NCBI GenBank assembly: GCA_900068845.1 | Contig: CEFQ01000005.1 | Span: 1,050,475 to 1,114,474, forward strand | Length of the DNA: 64,000 bases | Direction of reading: 5' to 3' | Origin: Enterobacter ludwigii | GTDB lineage: Bacteria; Pseudomonadota; Gammaproteobacteria; Enterobacterales; Enterobacteriaceae | Part shown: positions 18,620 to 28,214 of the stretch, piece after piece | Layout: the number at the start of each line of letters is the position of its first letter | Position numbering within the stretch: the stretch's first letter is position 1 | Program-made: the position numbers and the translations under genes | Notes under the pieces: generated by a model | What the model was told of the DNA's origin: nothing | Seen by the model: the letters and a program-made list of their open reading frames with translations, nothing else | The model's database searches: none

Positions 18620-19257
18620 AAAAACTCTCCGGCTTACACTGCGCGTCAATTCACAGTCCGTTTGAAAAAAGTGCTTTATCTATACCACAGCGTGAGCAGG
18701 GCAAAAGTCCTGTAGTGATGGGCTGTCCGGCTCAATGGTTGCAGGAAAAATAATTAGCTCGGCTAATTGAAAAAGCTTTTCGATTGTCGCATTGGGGAGA
18801 GTTAAGAAATGACTGGTCGTGAAAGGGTTACCTTAATCCATCAGGGATAAGTTTACGTGCGTTTAAAATATAGCCAATAATAACTGTACAAACTGCTTTC
18901 CATGTTGGCATCACGATTAAAATTCTTGATGGATAAAGCGGGCCAAACCCACTGATTTACCACTACTTTTCAGAGTAAACCTGGAAAATTTCATGCCAAA
19001 TTCAATAATTTTGAGCAACTTTACGTAACTTTAACTTTTGTGCGTGGACAACGCTGGTTAACTCGCTCTCTCATATTCAATTTTTTGCGGCAATTTCGCC
19101 ATGCTGTAACCTTTTTTCATTTAAAAACCCTAAAGCTTCATCATTTGCTTGTCGCCGCGGTGTGGTTAAGATAGAGCGCGCTGCACACAGAAAATAGACG
19201 CAGAACATTTGAACAACGTACCTGTCCAAATTCGGGTGACTTTTACAGGATCAAGGC
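18620..19257. other. Long AT-rich intergenic region upstream of bepA
   Basis: This 638-bp stretch separates the divergent DsrE pair and bepA. It must hold both promoters. I see a short perfect hairpin AATTAGC-tcg-GCTAATT near 18752-18768 followed on the minus strand by a weak T tract, and no convincing open reading frame or RNA gene. Confidence 0.6.
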
Positions 19258-20721
19258 ATGTTTAACCGATTGAAAAAATCAGTACTGGTGGCCCTTATTC
19301 CTACGCTGCTGCTGACGTCAGCGCCCAGTGCGCGTGCCGACGTCAGTGATACGCTGCCCGATATGGGCACCACAGCAGGTTCCACGCTGTCGATTAATCA
19401 GGAACTGCAGATGGGCGACTTCTACGTACGCCAACTGCGCGCCAGTGCGCCTCTGATTAACGATCCGCTGTTAAATCAATATATTAACGAACTTGGCCAG
19501 CGTCTGGTGGCTCACGCTAATTCCGTCCGCACGCCCTTTCACTTCTTTCTGATTCAGAACGATGAACTCAATGCCTTCGCCTTCTTCGGCGGCAACGTGG
19601 TGCTGCATTCGTCGCTGTTCCGCTATACCGATAATGAAAGCCAGCTGGCATCGGTAATGGCACACGAAATTTCGCATGTGACCCAGCGTCATCTGGCGCG
19701 CGCCATGGAAGAGCAGAAACGCAATGCGCCACTGACGTGGGTGGGCGCGTTGGGTTCGATTCTGCTCGCAATGGCCAGTCCGCAAGCGGGGATGGCAGCG
19801 CTGACCGGTACGCTGGCGGGCGCGCAGCAAGGCATTATCAGCTTTACCCAAGGCAACGAACAGGAAGCCGATCGCATTGGCATTCAGGTGCTGCAACGCG
19901 CCGGATTCGATCCACAAGCCATGCCGACTTTCCTGCAGAAGCTGGCGGACCAGAGCCGCTTCTCCTCCAAGCCTCCGGAGATTTTGCTGACGCACCCGTT
20001 ACCCGACAGCCGCCTCGCCGATGCGCGCAACCGCGCTAACCAGATGCGTCCGGTGGTGGTGCAGTCGTCGCAGGATTTTTACATGGCGAAGGTGCGTTCG
20101 CTCGGCATGTATTCCACTGGCCGCAATCAGCTGACCGATGATCTGTTGAATGAATATGCCAAAGGCAACGTGCGTGAGCAGCAGGCGGCACAATACGGCA
20201 AAGCGGTGCAGTTCCTGCAGGCGAAAAGCTTTGATAGCGCCAAACGTGTGATCGCCCCGCTGCTGGCGAAGCAGCCGGATAACGTCTGGTTCCTTGATAT
20301 CATGACCGACATCGACATCGGGCTGAATCAGCCGCAGCAGGCGATCGCCATGCTAAGCAGCGCTAAAGGCAGCAGTACCAATCCAGTTCTGCAGTTGAAC
20401 CTGGCTAACGCCTATGTCGAAGCAAAGCAGCCAGCCAACGCCAGCCGCATCCTCAATCGCTATACCTTTGCCCATCCGGACGATGTCAACGCCTTTGATC
20501 TGCTGGCGCAAGCCTCTGCGGCGCAGGGTTTACGCGATGAAGAACTGTCGGCGCGCGCTGAAGGTTTGGCACTCAACGGGCAGCTCGATCAGGCGATTTC
20601 CACCTTGAGCAGCGCCAGCGCACAAGTACCGCTCGGGAGCCTAAAACAGGCGCGCTATGACGCACGCATCGATCAGTTCCGTGAACTACAGAAACGCTTC
20701 AAGGTGTATCAGAAGGGATAA
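19258..20721 (+). CDS. bepA: Outer-membrane assembly protease/chaperone BepA
   Basis: BepA is a periplasmic zinc metallopeptidase that degrades stalled outer-membrane proteins and helps mature LptD. The 487-residue protein has a Sec signal ending ARA, the M48 motif HEISH with zinc ligands His136 and His140, a third ligand in GNEQEADR (about 201-203) and the regulatory His246 in LTHPLPDSR, all at E. coli positions. C-terminal TPR repeats occupy about 300-480. An AGG-containing site precedes the ATG. Confidence 0.96.
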   Translation: MFNRLKKSVLVALIPTLLLTSAPSARADVSDTLPDMGTTAGSTLSINQELQMGDFYVRQLRASAPLINDPLLNQYINELGQRLVAHANSVRTPFHFFLIQNDELNAFAFFGGNVVLHSSLFRYTDNESQLASVMAHEISHVTQRHLARAMEEQKRNAPLTWVGALGSILLAMASPQAGMAALTGTLAGAQQGIISFTQGNEQEADRIGIQVLQRAGFDPQAMPTFLQKLADQSRFSSKPPEILLTHPLPDSRLADARNRANQMRPVVVQSSQDFYMAKVRSLGMYSTGRNQLTDDLLNEYAKGNVREQQAAQYGKAVQFLQAKSFDSAKRVIAPLLAKQPDNVWFLDIMTDIDIGLNQPQQAIAMLSSAKGSSTNPVLQLNLANAYVEAKQPANASRILNRYTFAHPDDVNAFDLLAQASAAQGLRDEELSARAEGLALNGQLDQAISTLSSASAQVPLGSLKQARYDARIDQFRELQKRFKVYQKG

Positions 20722-20768
20722 TGTCCGGGTGCGCATCAATGCGCGCCCTACGAAAACCGCGCACGTAG

Positions 20769-20867
20769 GGTCGCCATTCATGGCTTAATGCCGATCGCTT
20801 AAGCACTGAAAAAATCATCGCACTTTTGTAGCGGCGCGATTTATCGCGCAATGAATTGCGCCGCTAC
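20769..20867. repeat. Composite REP-like element, copy 3
   Basis: A left hairpin GGTCGCCATTCATGGC (20769-20784) is followed, after 43 bp, by the compact palindrome formed by GTAGCGGCGCGATTTATCGC and its inverse (20828-20867). The same two parts in the same order recur at 51094-51176. It lies between the converging bepA and hda, where E. coli carries arsC/yfgD. Confidence 0.8.
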
Positions 20868-20914
20868 GGCATATGGCGCGGTTAATTCAGCTTAAATCCA
20901 TTCGTTACAATGAG

Positions 20915-21616
20915 TTAAAGCTCAAGCGCTTCCTTAACAAACGGAATGGTGAGTTTGCGCTGGGCGCTAATGGAGGCACGATCGAGGCGATCCAGCGTAT
21001 CAAACAGCGTGCGCATCTCACGGTCGAGGCGTTTCAGCAGGAAGCGCCCGACATCTTCCGGCAGCTCAAAGCCCCGTAATCCGGCACGCAGCTGCATTGC
21101 CTGTAATTTGTCGTCATCAGACAGTGGCTGTAAACGGTAGATTTGCCCCCAATCGAGGCGTGAAGCCAGATCCGGTAAGCCGAGATTCAGTTGGCGCGGC
21201 GGTCGGTCGCCGGTAATCAGCAACCGCGTTTTACCGATTTCCAGAATGCGATTGTAGAGATCAAAGATCGCCATTTCCCACTCTGGATCCCCCGCGATGC
21301 ATTCGATATTGTCGATGCACACCAGCGCCAGATTCTCCATTCCTTCCAGCACCTCCGGCACAAACCAGGTGCGTTTATCCAGCGGCACATAGCCCACCGC
21401 TTCGCCGCGCGCCGAGAGTTCCGCACAGGCTGCGTGCAGCAGATGACTGCGGCCACCGCCTTCGCGCGACCAGAAATAGAGATAGCTACCGTGTTGCTGA
21501 GAGAGTGCGCCTTGCAGCGCCGCCAGCAGAGACGTGTTTTCCCCCGGCCAGAAACTGGCGAAGGTTTCATCATCGGGTAAATAGAGTGGCAATGAGAGCT
21601 GTGCCGGCGTGTTCAG
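20915..21616 (-). CDS. hda: DnaA regulatory inactivator Hda (CTG start)
   Basis: Hda, with DNA-loaded beta clamp, stimulates ATP hydrolysis by DnaA to prevent re-initiation. The reading frame matches E. coli Hda upstream of any ATG/GTG/TTG: the codons before [11 protein letters not shown] read NTPAQLS, preceded by CTG at 21614-21616, with GAGG 5 bases upstream. That gives 233 residues, exactly the E. coli length, and restores the clamp-binding QLSLPL motif. E. coli hda is also known to start at CTG. The AAA+ core includes [13 protein letters not shown] and the closing [13 protein letters not shown]. Confidence 0.92.
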   Translation of the reverse strand: MNTPAQLSLPLYLPDDETFASFWPGENTSLLAALQGALSQQHGSYLYFWSREGGGRSHLLHAACAELSARGEAVGYVPLDKRTWFVPEVLEGMENLALVCIDNIECIAGDPEWEMAIFDLYNRILEIGKTRLLITGDRPPRQLNLGLPDLASRLDWGQIYRLQPLSDDDKLQAMQLRAGLRGFELPEDVGRFLLKRLDREMRTLFDTLDRLDRASISAQRKLTIPFVKEALEL

Positions 21617-21709
21617 AAGTACCTCAACGGATGAGCGGGCAGAAAACCGCGCAAGTTTATCACGATCTTTGCCGGAGATGAACCGGGCTTCCCTGCCCGG
21701 CTTGCCGCT

Positions 21710-22993
21710 TTAACTTTCGCGCTTCTCTTCCGCGTCCAGCACCACTTCTTCTGGACGTAATATGCTGATTAAACGGAAGATCAGAGCCAAGCCAACGCCA
21801 ACAATGGTCGCCAGCGCCATGCCTTTCAACTCTGCTGCGCCAATGTGCACTTTGGCACCGCTCACGCCGATGATCAGGATCACCGAGGTCAGGATCAGGT
21901 TCTGCGCTTTGTTGTAATCCACTTTAGATTCGATCAATACGCGAATACCCGACGCGCCAATCACGCCATACAGCAGCAGCGATACGCCGCCCATCACCGG
22001 TACAGGAACGGCCTGAATCGCCGCCGCCAGCTTGCCGACGCATGAAAGCAGGATGGCAAAGATCGCCGCGCCGCCAATCACCCAGGTGCTATACACGCGA
22101 GTTATCGCCATCACGCCGATGTTCTCGCCATAGGTGGTATTTGGCGTGGAGCCGAAGAAGCCGGAGATCATAGTGGATAAACCGTTGGCGAACATTGAGC
22201 GGTGCAGGCCAGGATCGCGGATCAGATCTTTCTTCACGATGTTAGCGGTCACGACTAAATGTCCGACGTGCTCGGCAATGACCACCAGCGCAGCTGGCAG
22301 AATGGTCAGCATCGCCACCCACTCAAAACGCGGCGTATAGAAAGTTGGCAGTGCGAACCACGGCGCATTCTCTACCGCTGTCCAGTCCACAATACCCATC
22401 GCATAAGAGAGCGCATAGCCGACTAACACGCCGACTAAAATCGGGATGATGGCGAGGAAGCCCCGAAACAGCACCGATCCAAACACCGTCACCGCCAGCG
22501 TCACCATCGAGATGATCACGGTTTTGCTGTCTGGCGATGTGCCTTCAGCGGGCAGCAAACCGGCCATGTTCGCCGCCACGCCCGCCAGTTCAAGGCCGAT
22601 AACCGCGACAATCGCGCCCATCGCCGCCGGAGGGAACATCACGTCAAGCCAGCCGGTACCGGCTTTCTTCACGATCAACGCCACCACGCAGAACAGAAAA
22701 CCGCAGAGGATAAAGCCGCCCAGCGCCACTTCGTAACCCAGCGGCAACAGCAGCAGCACCGGCGAAATAAAGGCAAAGCTCGAGCCGAGATAAGCCGGGA
22801 TTTTGCCTTTACAGATGAACAGATAAAGCAGCGTGCCGACGCCATTGAACAGCAACACCGTGGCCGGGTTGATGTGGAACAGAATCGGCACCAGCACGGT
22901 AGCGCCGAACATGGCGAACAGGTGCTGCAGGCTGAGTGGAATGGTTTGCAGCAGTGGCGGGCGTTCGTTAACGCCAATAGCGCGACGAGTCAT
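21710..22993 (-). CDS. uraA: Uracil:proton symporter UraA
   Basis: UraA imports uracil across the inner membrane for salvage by Upp. The 427-residue NCS2-family protein has 14 predicted helices and the uracil-binding region including IAEHVGHL and the GENIGV motif with its catalytic-site Glu. The gene follows upp on the same strand; an ERIC-like element and the upp terminator lie between them, so uraA transcription depends on read-through or a local promoter. Confidence 0.96.
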   Translation of the reverse strand: MTRRAIGVNERPPLLQTIPLSLQHLFAMFGATVLVPILFHINPATVLLFNGVGTLLYLFICKGKIPAYLGSSFAFISPVLLLLPLGYEVALGGFILCGFLFCVVALIVKKAGTGWLDVMFPPAAMGAIVAVIGLELAGVAANMAGLLPAEGTSPDSKTVIISMVTLAVTVFGSVLFRGFLAIIPILVGVLVGYALSYAMGIVDWTAVENAPWFALPTFYTPRFEWVAMLTILPAALVVIAEHVGHLVVTANIVKKDLIRDPGLHRSMFANGLSTMISGFFGSTPNTTYGENIGVMAITRVYSTWVIGGAAIFAILLSCVGKLAAAIQAVPVPVMGGVSLLLYGVIGASGIRVLIESKVDYNKAQNLILTSVILIIGVSGAKVHIGAAELKGMALATIVGVGLALIFRLISILRPEEVVLDAEEKRES

Positions 22994-23001
22994 TATTATC
23001 C

Positions 23002-23131
23002 CCTATCCTCTTCGTTCTTCGCGCTATGGCTGCGTTGGCTGCTCCCGTCCACCCGAATCACTTACTGAAGTAAGCTCATCGGGATGAACGCGATTGCCGC
23101 CTTGCCCTAGCGCGAATAACTCGAGGATGAC
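23002..23131. repeat. ERIC-like (IRU) element
   Basis: The central part CACTTACTGAAGTAAGCTC, flanked by CCACCCGAAT and ATCGGGATGAACGCG, resembles the ERIC core. Outer arms (CTATCCTC...TTCGCGCTATGGC and TAGCGCGAATAACTCGAGGAT) are imperfect inverted repeats, giving about 130 bp in all. It lies in the upp-uraA gap. Confidence 0.75.
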
Positions 23132-23149
23132 ATTGTTGTGTTTTTAGAC

Positions 23150-23176
23150 AAAAAAAAGCCGACTCTCTGGCCGGCT
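23150..23176 (-). terminator. Terminator after upp
   Basis: On the minus strand AGCCG-loop-CGGCT (23157-23161 and 23172-23176), enriched by adjacent GGCC, is followed by seven or more T. It lies 8 bp past the upp stop and may attenuate transcription into uraA. Confidence 0.75.
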
Positions 23177-23183
23177 GGTTGCT

Positions 23184-23810
23184 TTATTTGGTTCCGAAAA
23201 TTTTGTCCCCGGCATCGCCGAGTCCGGGAATGATATATCCCTTTTCGTTCAATCCCTGATCGATAGACGCGGTATACAGCTCCACATCCGGATGCGCTTT
23301 TTCCAGCGCCGCTATGCCTTCGGGTGCCGCCACCAGCACTAACACTTTAATACTGGTGCAACCGGCTTTCTTCAGCAGATCGATAGTGGCAATCATTGAA
23401 CCACCGGTGGCCAGCATCGGATCGACCACCAAAGCCAGACGCTCTTCAATGTTCGAGACCAGCTTCTGGAAATACGGTACCGGCTCCAGCGTCTCTTCAT
23501 CACGATAGACGCCAACCACGCTGATACGTGCGCTCGGCACATGCTCAAGCACGCCTTCCATCATGCCGAGGCCCGCACGCAGAATCGGCACGACGGTGAT
23601 TTTTTTACCTTTGATCTGATCGATTTCAACGGGGCCGTTCCAGCCTTCGATCGTCACGCGCTCGGTTTCCAGATCGGCGGTGGCTTCATAGGTCAGCAAG
23701 CTGCCCACTTCCGAGGCCAGCTCGCGGAAACGCTTGGTGCTGATATCATGCTCACGCATCAGGCCCAGTTTATGTTTGACCAGCGGGTGTTTGACTTCCA
23801 CGATCTTCAT
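23184..23810 (-). CDS. upp: Uracil phosphoribosyltransferase
   Basis: Upp converts uracil and PRPP to UMP. The 208-residue protein (same length as E. coli) has the ILRAGLGM loop and the PRPP-binding [12 protein letters not shown] segment, with the uracil site [18 protein letters not shown] at the C terminus. The promoter region carries a long T run at the transcript start, the signature of UTP-sensitive control. Confidence 0.97.
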   Translation of the reverse strand: MKIVEVKHPLVKHKLGLMREHDISTKRFRELASEVGSLLTYEATADLETERVTIEGWNGPVEIDQIKGKKITVVPILRAGLGMMEGVLEHVPSARISVVGVYRDEETLEPVPYFQKLVSNIEERLALVVDPMLATGGSMIATIDLLKKAGCTSIKVLVLVAAPEGIAALEKAHPDVELYTASIDQGLNEKGYIIPGLGDAGDKIFGTK

Positions 23811-23838
23811 GATTGTTCTCCCGGAATTGAGTTGAGCT

Positions 23839-23860
23839 AAAAAAAAATCGCCGGATTATA
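23839..23860 (-). promoter_or_regulatory. upp promoter with UTP-sensitive initial transcribed region
   Basis: On the minus strand TATAAT (23855-23860) is followed by CCGGC and then GATTTTTTTTT (23839-23849). E. coli upp starts the same way, and there high UTP causes reiterative U addition and abortive initiation. The arrangement is seen directly; the control is by analogy. Confidence 0.75.
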
Positions 23861-23972
23861 CCGCCTTTTCACCACCGCGCCATATGTCATTGGTCAATGG
23901 GCCGATTCATTACGCGCTGGAATAAGGATTGGCGAAAATTCAGCGCTGTGCAAAGGCAGCATGAGATGGGAC

Positions 23973-23988
23973 TCGCAAACGTTTGCCT
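23973..23988. promoter_or_regulatory. PurR operator of purMN
   Basis: TCGCAAACGTTTGCCT matches 10 of 11 defined positions of ANGCAANCGNTTNCNT and contains a 12-bp palindrome GCAAACGTTTGC. It lies 64-79 bp before the purM start; a -10-like TTAGAAT follows at 23995-24001. Confidence 0.85.
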
Positions 23989-24051
23989 GCGCTGTTAGAA
24001 TTGCCGCGCTTAATTTTTGCCACCAACCGCAATTCGCGTGGGGATTCCGCA

Positions 24052-25092
24052 GTGACCGACAAAACCTCTCTCAGCTACAAAGACGCCGGTGTTGATATTG
24101 ATGCTGGTAACGATCTGGTTGACCGTATTAAAGGCGTAGTGAAAAAAACTCGCCGCCCGGAAGTGATGGGTGGATTGGGCGGATTCGGCGCGCTTTGTGC
24201 GCTGCCGCAGAAGTACCGCGAGCCGGTGCTGGTCTCCGGAACCGATGGCGTCGGCACCAAGCTGCGTCTGGCAATGGATCTCAAACGCCACGACAGCATC
24301 GGTATTGACCTGGTCGCGATGTGTGTCAACGACCTGATCGTGCAAGGTGCAGAGCCACTGTTCTTCCTCGATTATTACGCGACCGGCAAGCTGGACGTGG
24401 ATACCGCTTCATCGGTCATCACTGGCATCGCCGAAGGTTGCTTGCAGTCGGGTTGTGCGCTGGTAGGCGGCGAGACCGCTGAAATGCCAGGCATGTACCA
24501 CGGCGAAGATTACGACGTCGCCGGTTTCTGCGTCGGCGTGGTGGAAAAATCAGAAATCATTGACGGTTCGAAAGTGCAGGACGGCGACGTGCTGATCGCG
24601 CTGGGTTCCAGCGGTCCACACTCGAACGGTTACTCGCTGGTGCGCAAGATTCTGGAAGTCAGCCAGACCGATCCAGAGACCAAACAGCTGGATGGCAAAT
24701 CACTGGCCGATCACCTGCTGGCGCCAACCCGTATCTATGTGAAAAACATTCTCAGCCTGATCGAACAGGTTGATGTGCATGCGATTTCACATCTGACCGG
24801 TGGCGGCTTCTGGGAAAACATCCCGCGCGTGTTGCCAGACAACACCCAGGCGGTGTTGGAAGAGAGCAGCTGGCAGTGGCCTTCTGTGTTCAGCTGGTTG
24901 CAGCAGGCTGGCAACGTCAGCCGTCACGAAATGTACCGCACCTTTAACTGTGGCGTGGGCATGGTGATTGCGCTGAGCCCGGCAGAGGCGGATAAAGCGG
25001 TACAGCTGATGACTGACGCTGGCGAAAAAGCGTGGAAAATCGGTTTGATTAAAGCTTCTGATTCTGAAGAGCGTGTGGTTATCAATCCATGA
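24052..25092 (+). CDS. purM: Phosphoribosylformylglycinamidine cyclo-ligase (AIR synthetase)
   Basis: PurM closes the imidazole ring, converting FGAM to AIR with ATP. The GTG at 24052 (GGGGA 7 bases upstream) gives 346 residues starting [18 protein letters not shown], as in E. coli (345). The frame open to 23983 would begin inside the PurR box and is rejected. Blocks [30 protein letters not shown] and [12 protein letters not shown] are intact. It overlaps purN by 4 bp. Confidence 0.96.
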   Translation: MTDKTSLSYKDAGVDIDAGNDLVDRIKGVVKKTRRPEVMGGLGGFGALCALPQKYREPVLVSGTDGVGTKLRLAMDLKRHDSIGIDLVAMCVNDLIVQGAEPLFFLDYYATGKLDVDTASSVITGIAEGCLQSGCALVGGETAEMPGMYHGEDYDVAGFCVGVVEKSEIIDGSKVQDGDVLIALGSSGPHSNGYSLVRKILEVSQTDPETKQLDGKSLADHLLAPTRIYVKNILSLIEQVDVHAISHLTGGGFWENIPRVLPDNTQAVLEESSWQWPSVFSWLQQAGNVSRHEMYRTFNCGVGMVIALSPAEADKAVQLMTDAGEKAWKIGLIKASDSEERVVINP

Positions 25093-25727
25093 AGAAACTG
25101 GTTGTGCTGATCTCCGGCAACGGAAGCAATCTTCAGTCCATCCTCGACGCCTGCGCAAGCGGGCGTATCAACGGCAGCGTCGCTGCCGTTTTCAGTAATA
25201 AAGCCAGCGCCTATGGTTTAACGCGTGCGCAGGAAGCCAATGTCCCGCAGCATGCGTTAGCCGCCAGTGATTTTGCCGACCGTGAAGCCTTTGATCGCCA
25301 GCTGATGCAGGAGATTGATGCTTATGCACCGGATATGGTGGTGCTCGCCGGTTATATGCGCATCCTCAGCAGCGCTTTTGTCGCGCACTATCACGATCGT
25401 TTGGTGAACATCCATCCTTCGCTTCTGCCAAAATACCCGGGCCTGCATACGCATCGTCAGGCGCTGGAAAACGGCGACGAGGAGCATGGCACCTCGGTGC
25501 ATTTTGTCACTGACGAGCTGGATGGCGGTCCGATTATTTTGCAGGCGCGCGTGCCGGTGTTTGCGGGCGACAGCGAAGACGAGATCAGCGCGCGCGTGCA
25601 GCATCAGGAACACGCGATCTATCCGCTGGTGATCAGCTGGTTTGTGGATGGGCGTTTGCAGATGCGTGAGGGTAAAGCGTGGTTGGATGGTGAACCATTG
25701 CCGCCGCAGGGTTACGCCCACGACTGA
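25089..25727 (+). CDS. purN: Phosphoribosylglycinamide formyltransferase 1
   Basis: PurN transfers a formyl group from 10-formyl-tetrahydrofolate to GAR. The 212-residue protein has GNGSNLQSI for phosphate binding, the catalytic Asn/His region [12 protein letters not shown] and the Asp loop [11 protein letters not shown]. It is the second gene of purMN, sharing ATGA with purM, and is under the same PurR operator. Confidence 0.97.
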   Translation: MKKLVVLISGNGSNLQSILDACASGRINGSVAAVFSNKASAYGLTRAQEANVPQHALAASDFADREAFDRQLMQEIDAYAPDMVVLAGYMRILSSAFVAHYHDRLVNIHPSLLPKYPGLHTHRQALENGDEEHGTSVHFVTDELDGGPIILQARVPVFAGDSEDEISARVQHQEHAIYPLVISWFVDGRLQMREGKAWLDGEPLPPQGYAHD

Positions 25728-25742
25728 ATGATATGCATATTC

Positions 25743-25822
25743 CGTAGCGGCGCGATTTATCGCGCATTTCGATGGCACCATCGTGCCGATCCAGACATTG
25801 CGCAATAAATTGCGCCGCTACG
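25743..25822. repeat. REP-like inverted palindrome pair, copy 4
   Basis: CGTAGCGGCGCGATTTATCG begins at 25743 and its inverse (with AATAAATTG in the middle) ends at 25822. A small hairpin (GATGGCACCATC) lies between. It separates the converging purN and pstB-like genes. Confidence 0.85.
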
Positions 25823-25836
25823 AATCGCAGACTTTT

Positions 25837-26604
25837 TTAACCAAACCTTCCCGTAATGTAATCTTCGGTGCGTCGCGCTTTTGGCGAGGTGAAGATGCGG
25901 TCGGTTTCGTCAAACTCCACCAGTTGCCCGTTATGCATAAACGCGGTGTAATCCGACACGCGAGCTGCCTGCTGCATATTGTGCGTCACCAGCACCAGCG
26001 TGAAATGCTGCTTCAGCGTGGTCATCAACTCCTCAATCACCAGCGTTGAAATCGGATCCAGTGCCGAGGTGGGTTCGTCCAGCAGCAACACTTCCGGCTC
26101 AATCGCAATGGCGCGCGCAATCACCAAACGCTGCTGCTGGCCGTTGGAGAGCGTTAACGCGTTTTGTCCCAGCTGGTCTTTCACTTCACCCCACAATGCC
26201 GCGGCACGCAGCGCGCGCTCACAGGCTTCATTCAGCACACGACGATCGCGCACGCCCTGTAAGCGCAGGCCATACACCACGTTTTCGTAAATCGATTTGG
26301 GGAACGGATTCGGTCGCTGAAATACCATGCCAATACGGCGGCGCAGTGCGGGAAGATCCTGATTGGCCTGCATCACCGCGTAATTATCGAGCAGAATCTC
26401 GCCCTCAATACGGCAGCGATCAATCACATCATTCATGCGATTAAAGCAGCGCAACAGCGTCGATTTTCCGCAGCCGGAGGGACCAATCAACGCCGTGATG
26501 CGGTTTTTCGGGATCTGCAGATCGATGTTATTTAGCGCCTGGCGTTCGCCATACCACAGCGACAGCTGATTAACGCTCAGGGCAATGTCGTAATCGGGCG
26601 TCAT
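25837..26604 (-). CDS. PstB-like phosphate ABC transporter ATPase
   Basis: A 255-residue ATPase of the PstB type. Walker [10 protein letters not shown] is near 41-49, the Q-loop [15 protein letters not shown] is PstB-typical, and Walker B is [12 protein letters not shown]. The ABC signature reads LSNGQQQR where PstB proteins normally have LSGGQQQR, an unusual Gly-to-Asn change. The ATG at 26604 is preferred over the TTG just before it (AGG 6 bases upstream). It is 11 bp from the pstA-like gene. A second PstB beside a separate classical pstSCAB-phoU locus is likely but not visible here. Confidence 0.9.
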   Translation of the reverse strand: MTPDYDIALSVNQLSLWYGERQALNNIDLQIPKNRITALIGPSGCGKSTLLRCFNRMNDVIDRCRIEGEILLDNYAVMQANQDLPALRRRIGMVFQRPNPFPKSIYENVVYGLRLQGVRDRRVLNEACERALRAAALWGEVKDQLGQNALTLSNGQQQRLVIARAIAIEPEVLLLDEPTSALDPISTLVIEELMTTLKQHFTLVLVTHNMQQAARVSDYTAFMHNGQLVEFDETDRIFTSPKARRTEDYITGRFG

Positions 26605-26615
26605 CAAAAACCTTT

Positions 26616-28214
26616 TTAGTGCGTCATAAGCCGGTAACGCTCACGCAGTCGATGGCGCAGTGCCATCGCCAGCAGATTGAGCGACAGGATGATCACCACC
26701 AGCAACAAGGCGGTGGCGTAAACCAGCGGTCGATCAGCATCAATGTTGGGGCTCTGGAAAGCCAAATCGTAGATCTGAAAACCGAGGTGCATAAATTTGC
26801 GATCAAGGTGCAGATAAGGGAAGACCGCGTCAACCGGCAGTTCCGGTACCATTTTCACCACACCCACCAACATTAGCGGCGCAGTTTCACCAGCAGCACG
26901 CGCCACCGCCAGAATCAAGCCGGTCAGCATTGCCGGTACCGCCAGCGGCAGCACCACGCGCCACAGCGTTTCCGCCTGGGTTGCGCCCAGCGCCAGCGAT
27001 CCCTGACGCAGATTATCCGGAATCCGTGATAATCCCTCTTCGGTGGCAACGATCACCACCGGCAGCGTGAGCAGCGCCAGCGTTAACGCGGCCCACAGCA
27101 AGCCCGGCGTGCCAAAGGTGGGATTGGGTAAGGTACGGGAGAAGAATAGCTGATCGAGTGTGCCGCCAATCAGCCAGACAAAGAAACCGAGGCCAAACAC
27201 GCCGTAGACAATCGATGGCACCCCCGCGAGATTCACCACCGCAATGCGCACCAGCCGCGTCAGCGCATTGCGCCCAGCATATTCGTGCAGCCACACCGCA
27301 GCGATGACGCCGAGCGGCATGACGATAATCGACATCAACAGCACCATCAGCACGGTGCCAAAAATTGCCGGAAACGCCCCGCTTTCACCGCCACCAGACG
27401 TCGGGGAGTCGCTGATGAATTGCCAAATCTGGCTGAAGAAGTGCAGCGTTTTATTGGTCAACGTCATGGTATTCGGATACCACGCTGCAACGACTTGCGC
27501 CAACGGGATGATGTGATCCACGCCGTTCACATCGCGCAGCACCAGCGTATCGCGCTGACTTTCGTGTTGCAGATGAGTTAACTGCAGCGCCAGCGCATTG
27601 AAGCGCCGCTGTAGTGCCGTGCGATTGGCCTCAAACTCAGACTGCATTTCCAGGCTAAAGGTACCGTCACGCTGCTGCTCATCGGCCTGCTGCTTCAGAC
27701 TTTCCAGTTGTGCGTTAAGGCGCGCCATCTCAATGCGGCGGATTTTACTCGCCTGCCGCAGTTGCTCATGTACCTGCTGCAAACGCTGATGTAGCAAGGC
27801 ATCGCGGCTGTGCGCCGTCATCACTTCATTATCCTGGCGCAGCTCCACCAGCCAGCCATAGGCATTGCCGCCGTTACGACGCTGCAGCACCAACACATCA
27901 TTAGGACGACGGGTATTCGCTTCACCCTGACTGTAAAGCACGCGAAAATCGGGCGCGGCAAAATCGCGGTTGCCGGTTTTCACCACATAGCGCCACTGCT
28001 CGCCCTGCTGCTGTTTGTCCAGCGTTTCGCCCAATACCATCAGCGCATTGCCTTCCGGCGGCTGGAACTGATATTGATCGACCGGCTGCGGCCAAAAGGC
28101 GCGCACGCCCTGCCAGCCCAGCAGGCCAATCAGCAAGGTAAACGCCAGCAGGCACACCGTGACAGCCCCGGCGGTGAGCCAGCGCCAGCGATCATTTTGA
28201 TTCATCGCCGTCAT
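26616..28214 (-). CDS. PstA-like phosphate permease with coiled-coil insert
   Basis: A 532-residue permease, much longer than classical PstA (about 296). After one N-terminal helix comes a periplasmic part of some 220 residues, with a long charged helix around 130-220 ([20 protein letters not shown] region) that looks like coiled coil. The C-terminal 270 residues form the normal PstA membrane domain with EAA loop [19 protein letters not shown]. It overlaps the pstC-like gene by 4 bp (ATGA). Function in phosphate import is by family; the insert has no known role. Confidence 0.85.
   Translation of the reverse strand: MTAMNQNDRWRWLTAGAVTVCLLAFTLLIGLLGWQGVRAFWPQPVDQYQFQPPEGNALMVLGETLDKQQQGEQWRYVVKTGNRDFAAPDFRVLYSQGEANTRRPNDVLVLQRRNGGNAYGWLVELRQDNEVMTAHSRDALLHQRLQQVHEQLRQASKIRRIEMARLNAQLESLKQQADEQQRDGTFSLEMQSEFEANRTALQRRFNALALQLTHLQHESQRDTLVLRDVNGVDHIIPLAQVVAAWYPNTMTLTNKTLHFFSQIWQFISDSPTSGGGESGAFPAIFGTVLMVLLMSIIVMPLGVIAAVWLHEYAGRNALTRLVRIAVVNLAGVPSIVYGVFGLGFFVWLIGGTLDQLFFSRTLPNPTFGTPGLLWAALTLALLTLPVVIVATEEGLSRIPDNLRQGSLALGATQAETLWRVVLPLAVPAMLTGLILAVARAAGETAPLMLVGVVKMVPELPVDAVFPYLHLDRKFMHLGFQIYDLAFQSPNIDADRPLVYATALLLVVIILSLNLLAMALRHRLRERYRLMTH

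Noticed and set aside
18752..18768. Hairpin AATTAGC-tcg-GCTAATT as a terminator
   Set aside because: No gene ends there on either strand and the following T tract is short and only on the minus strand.
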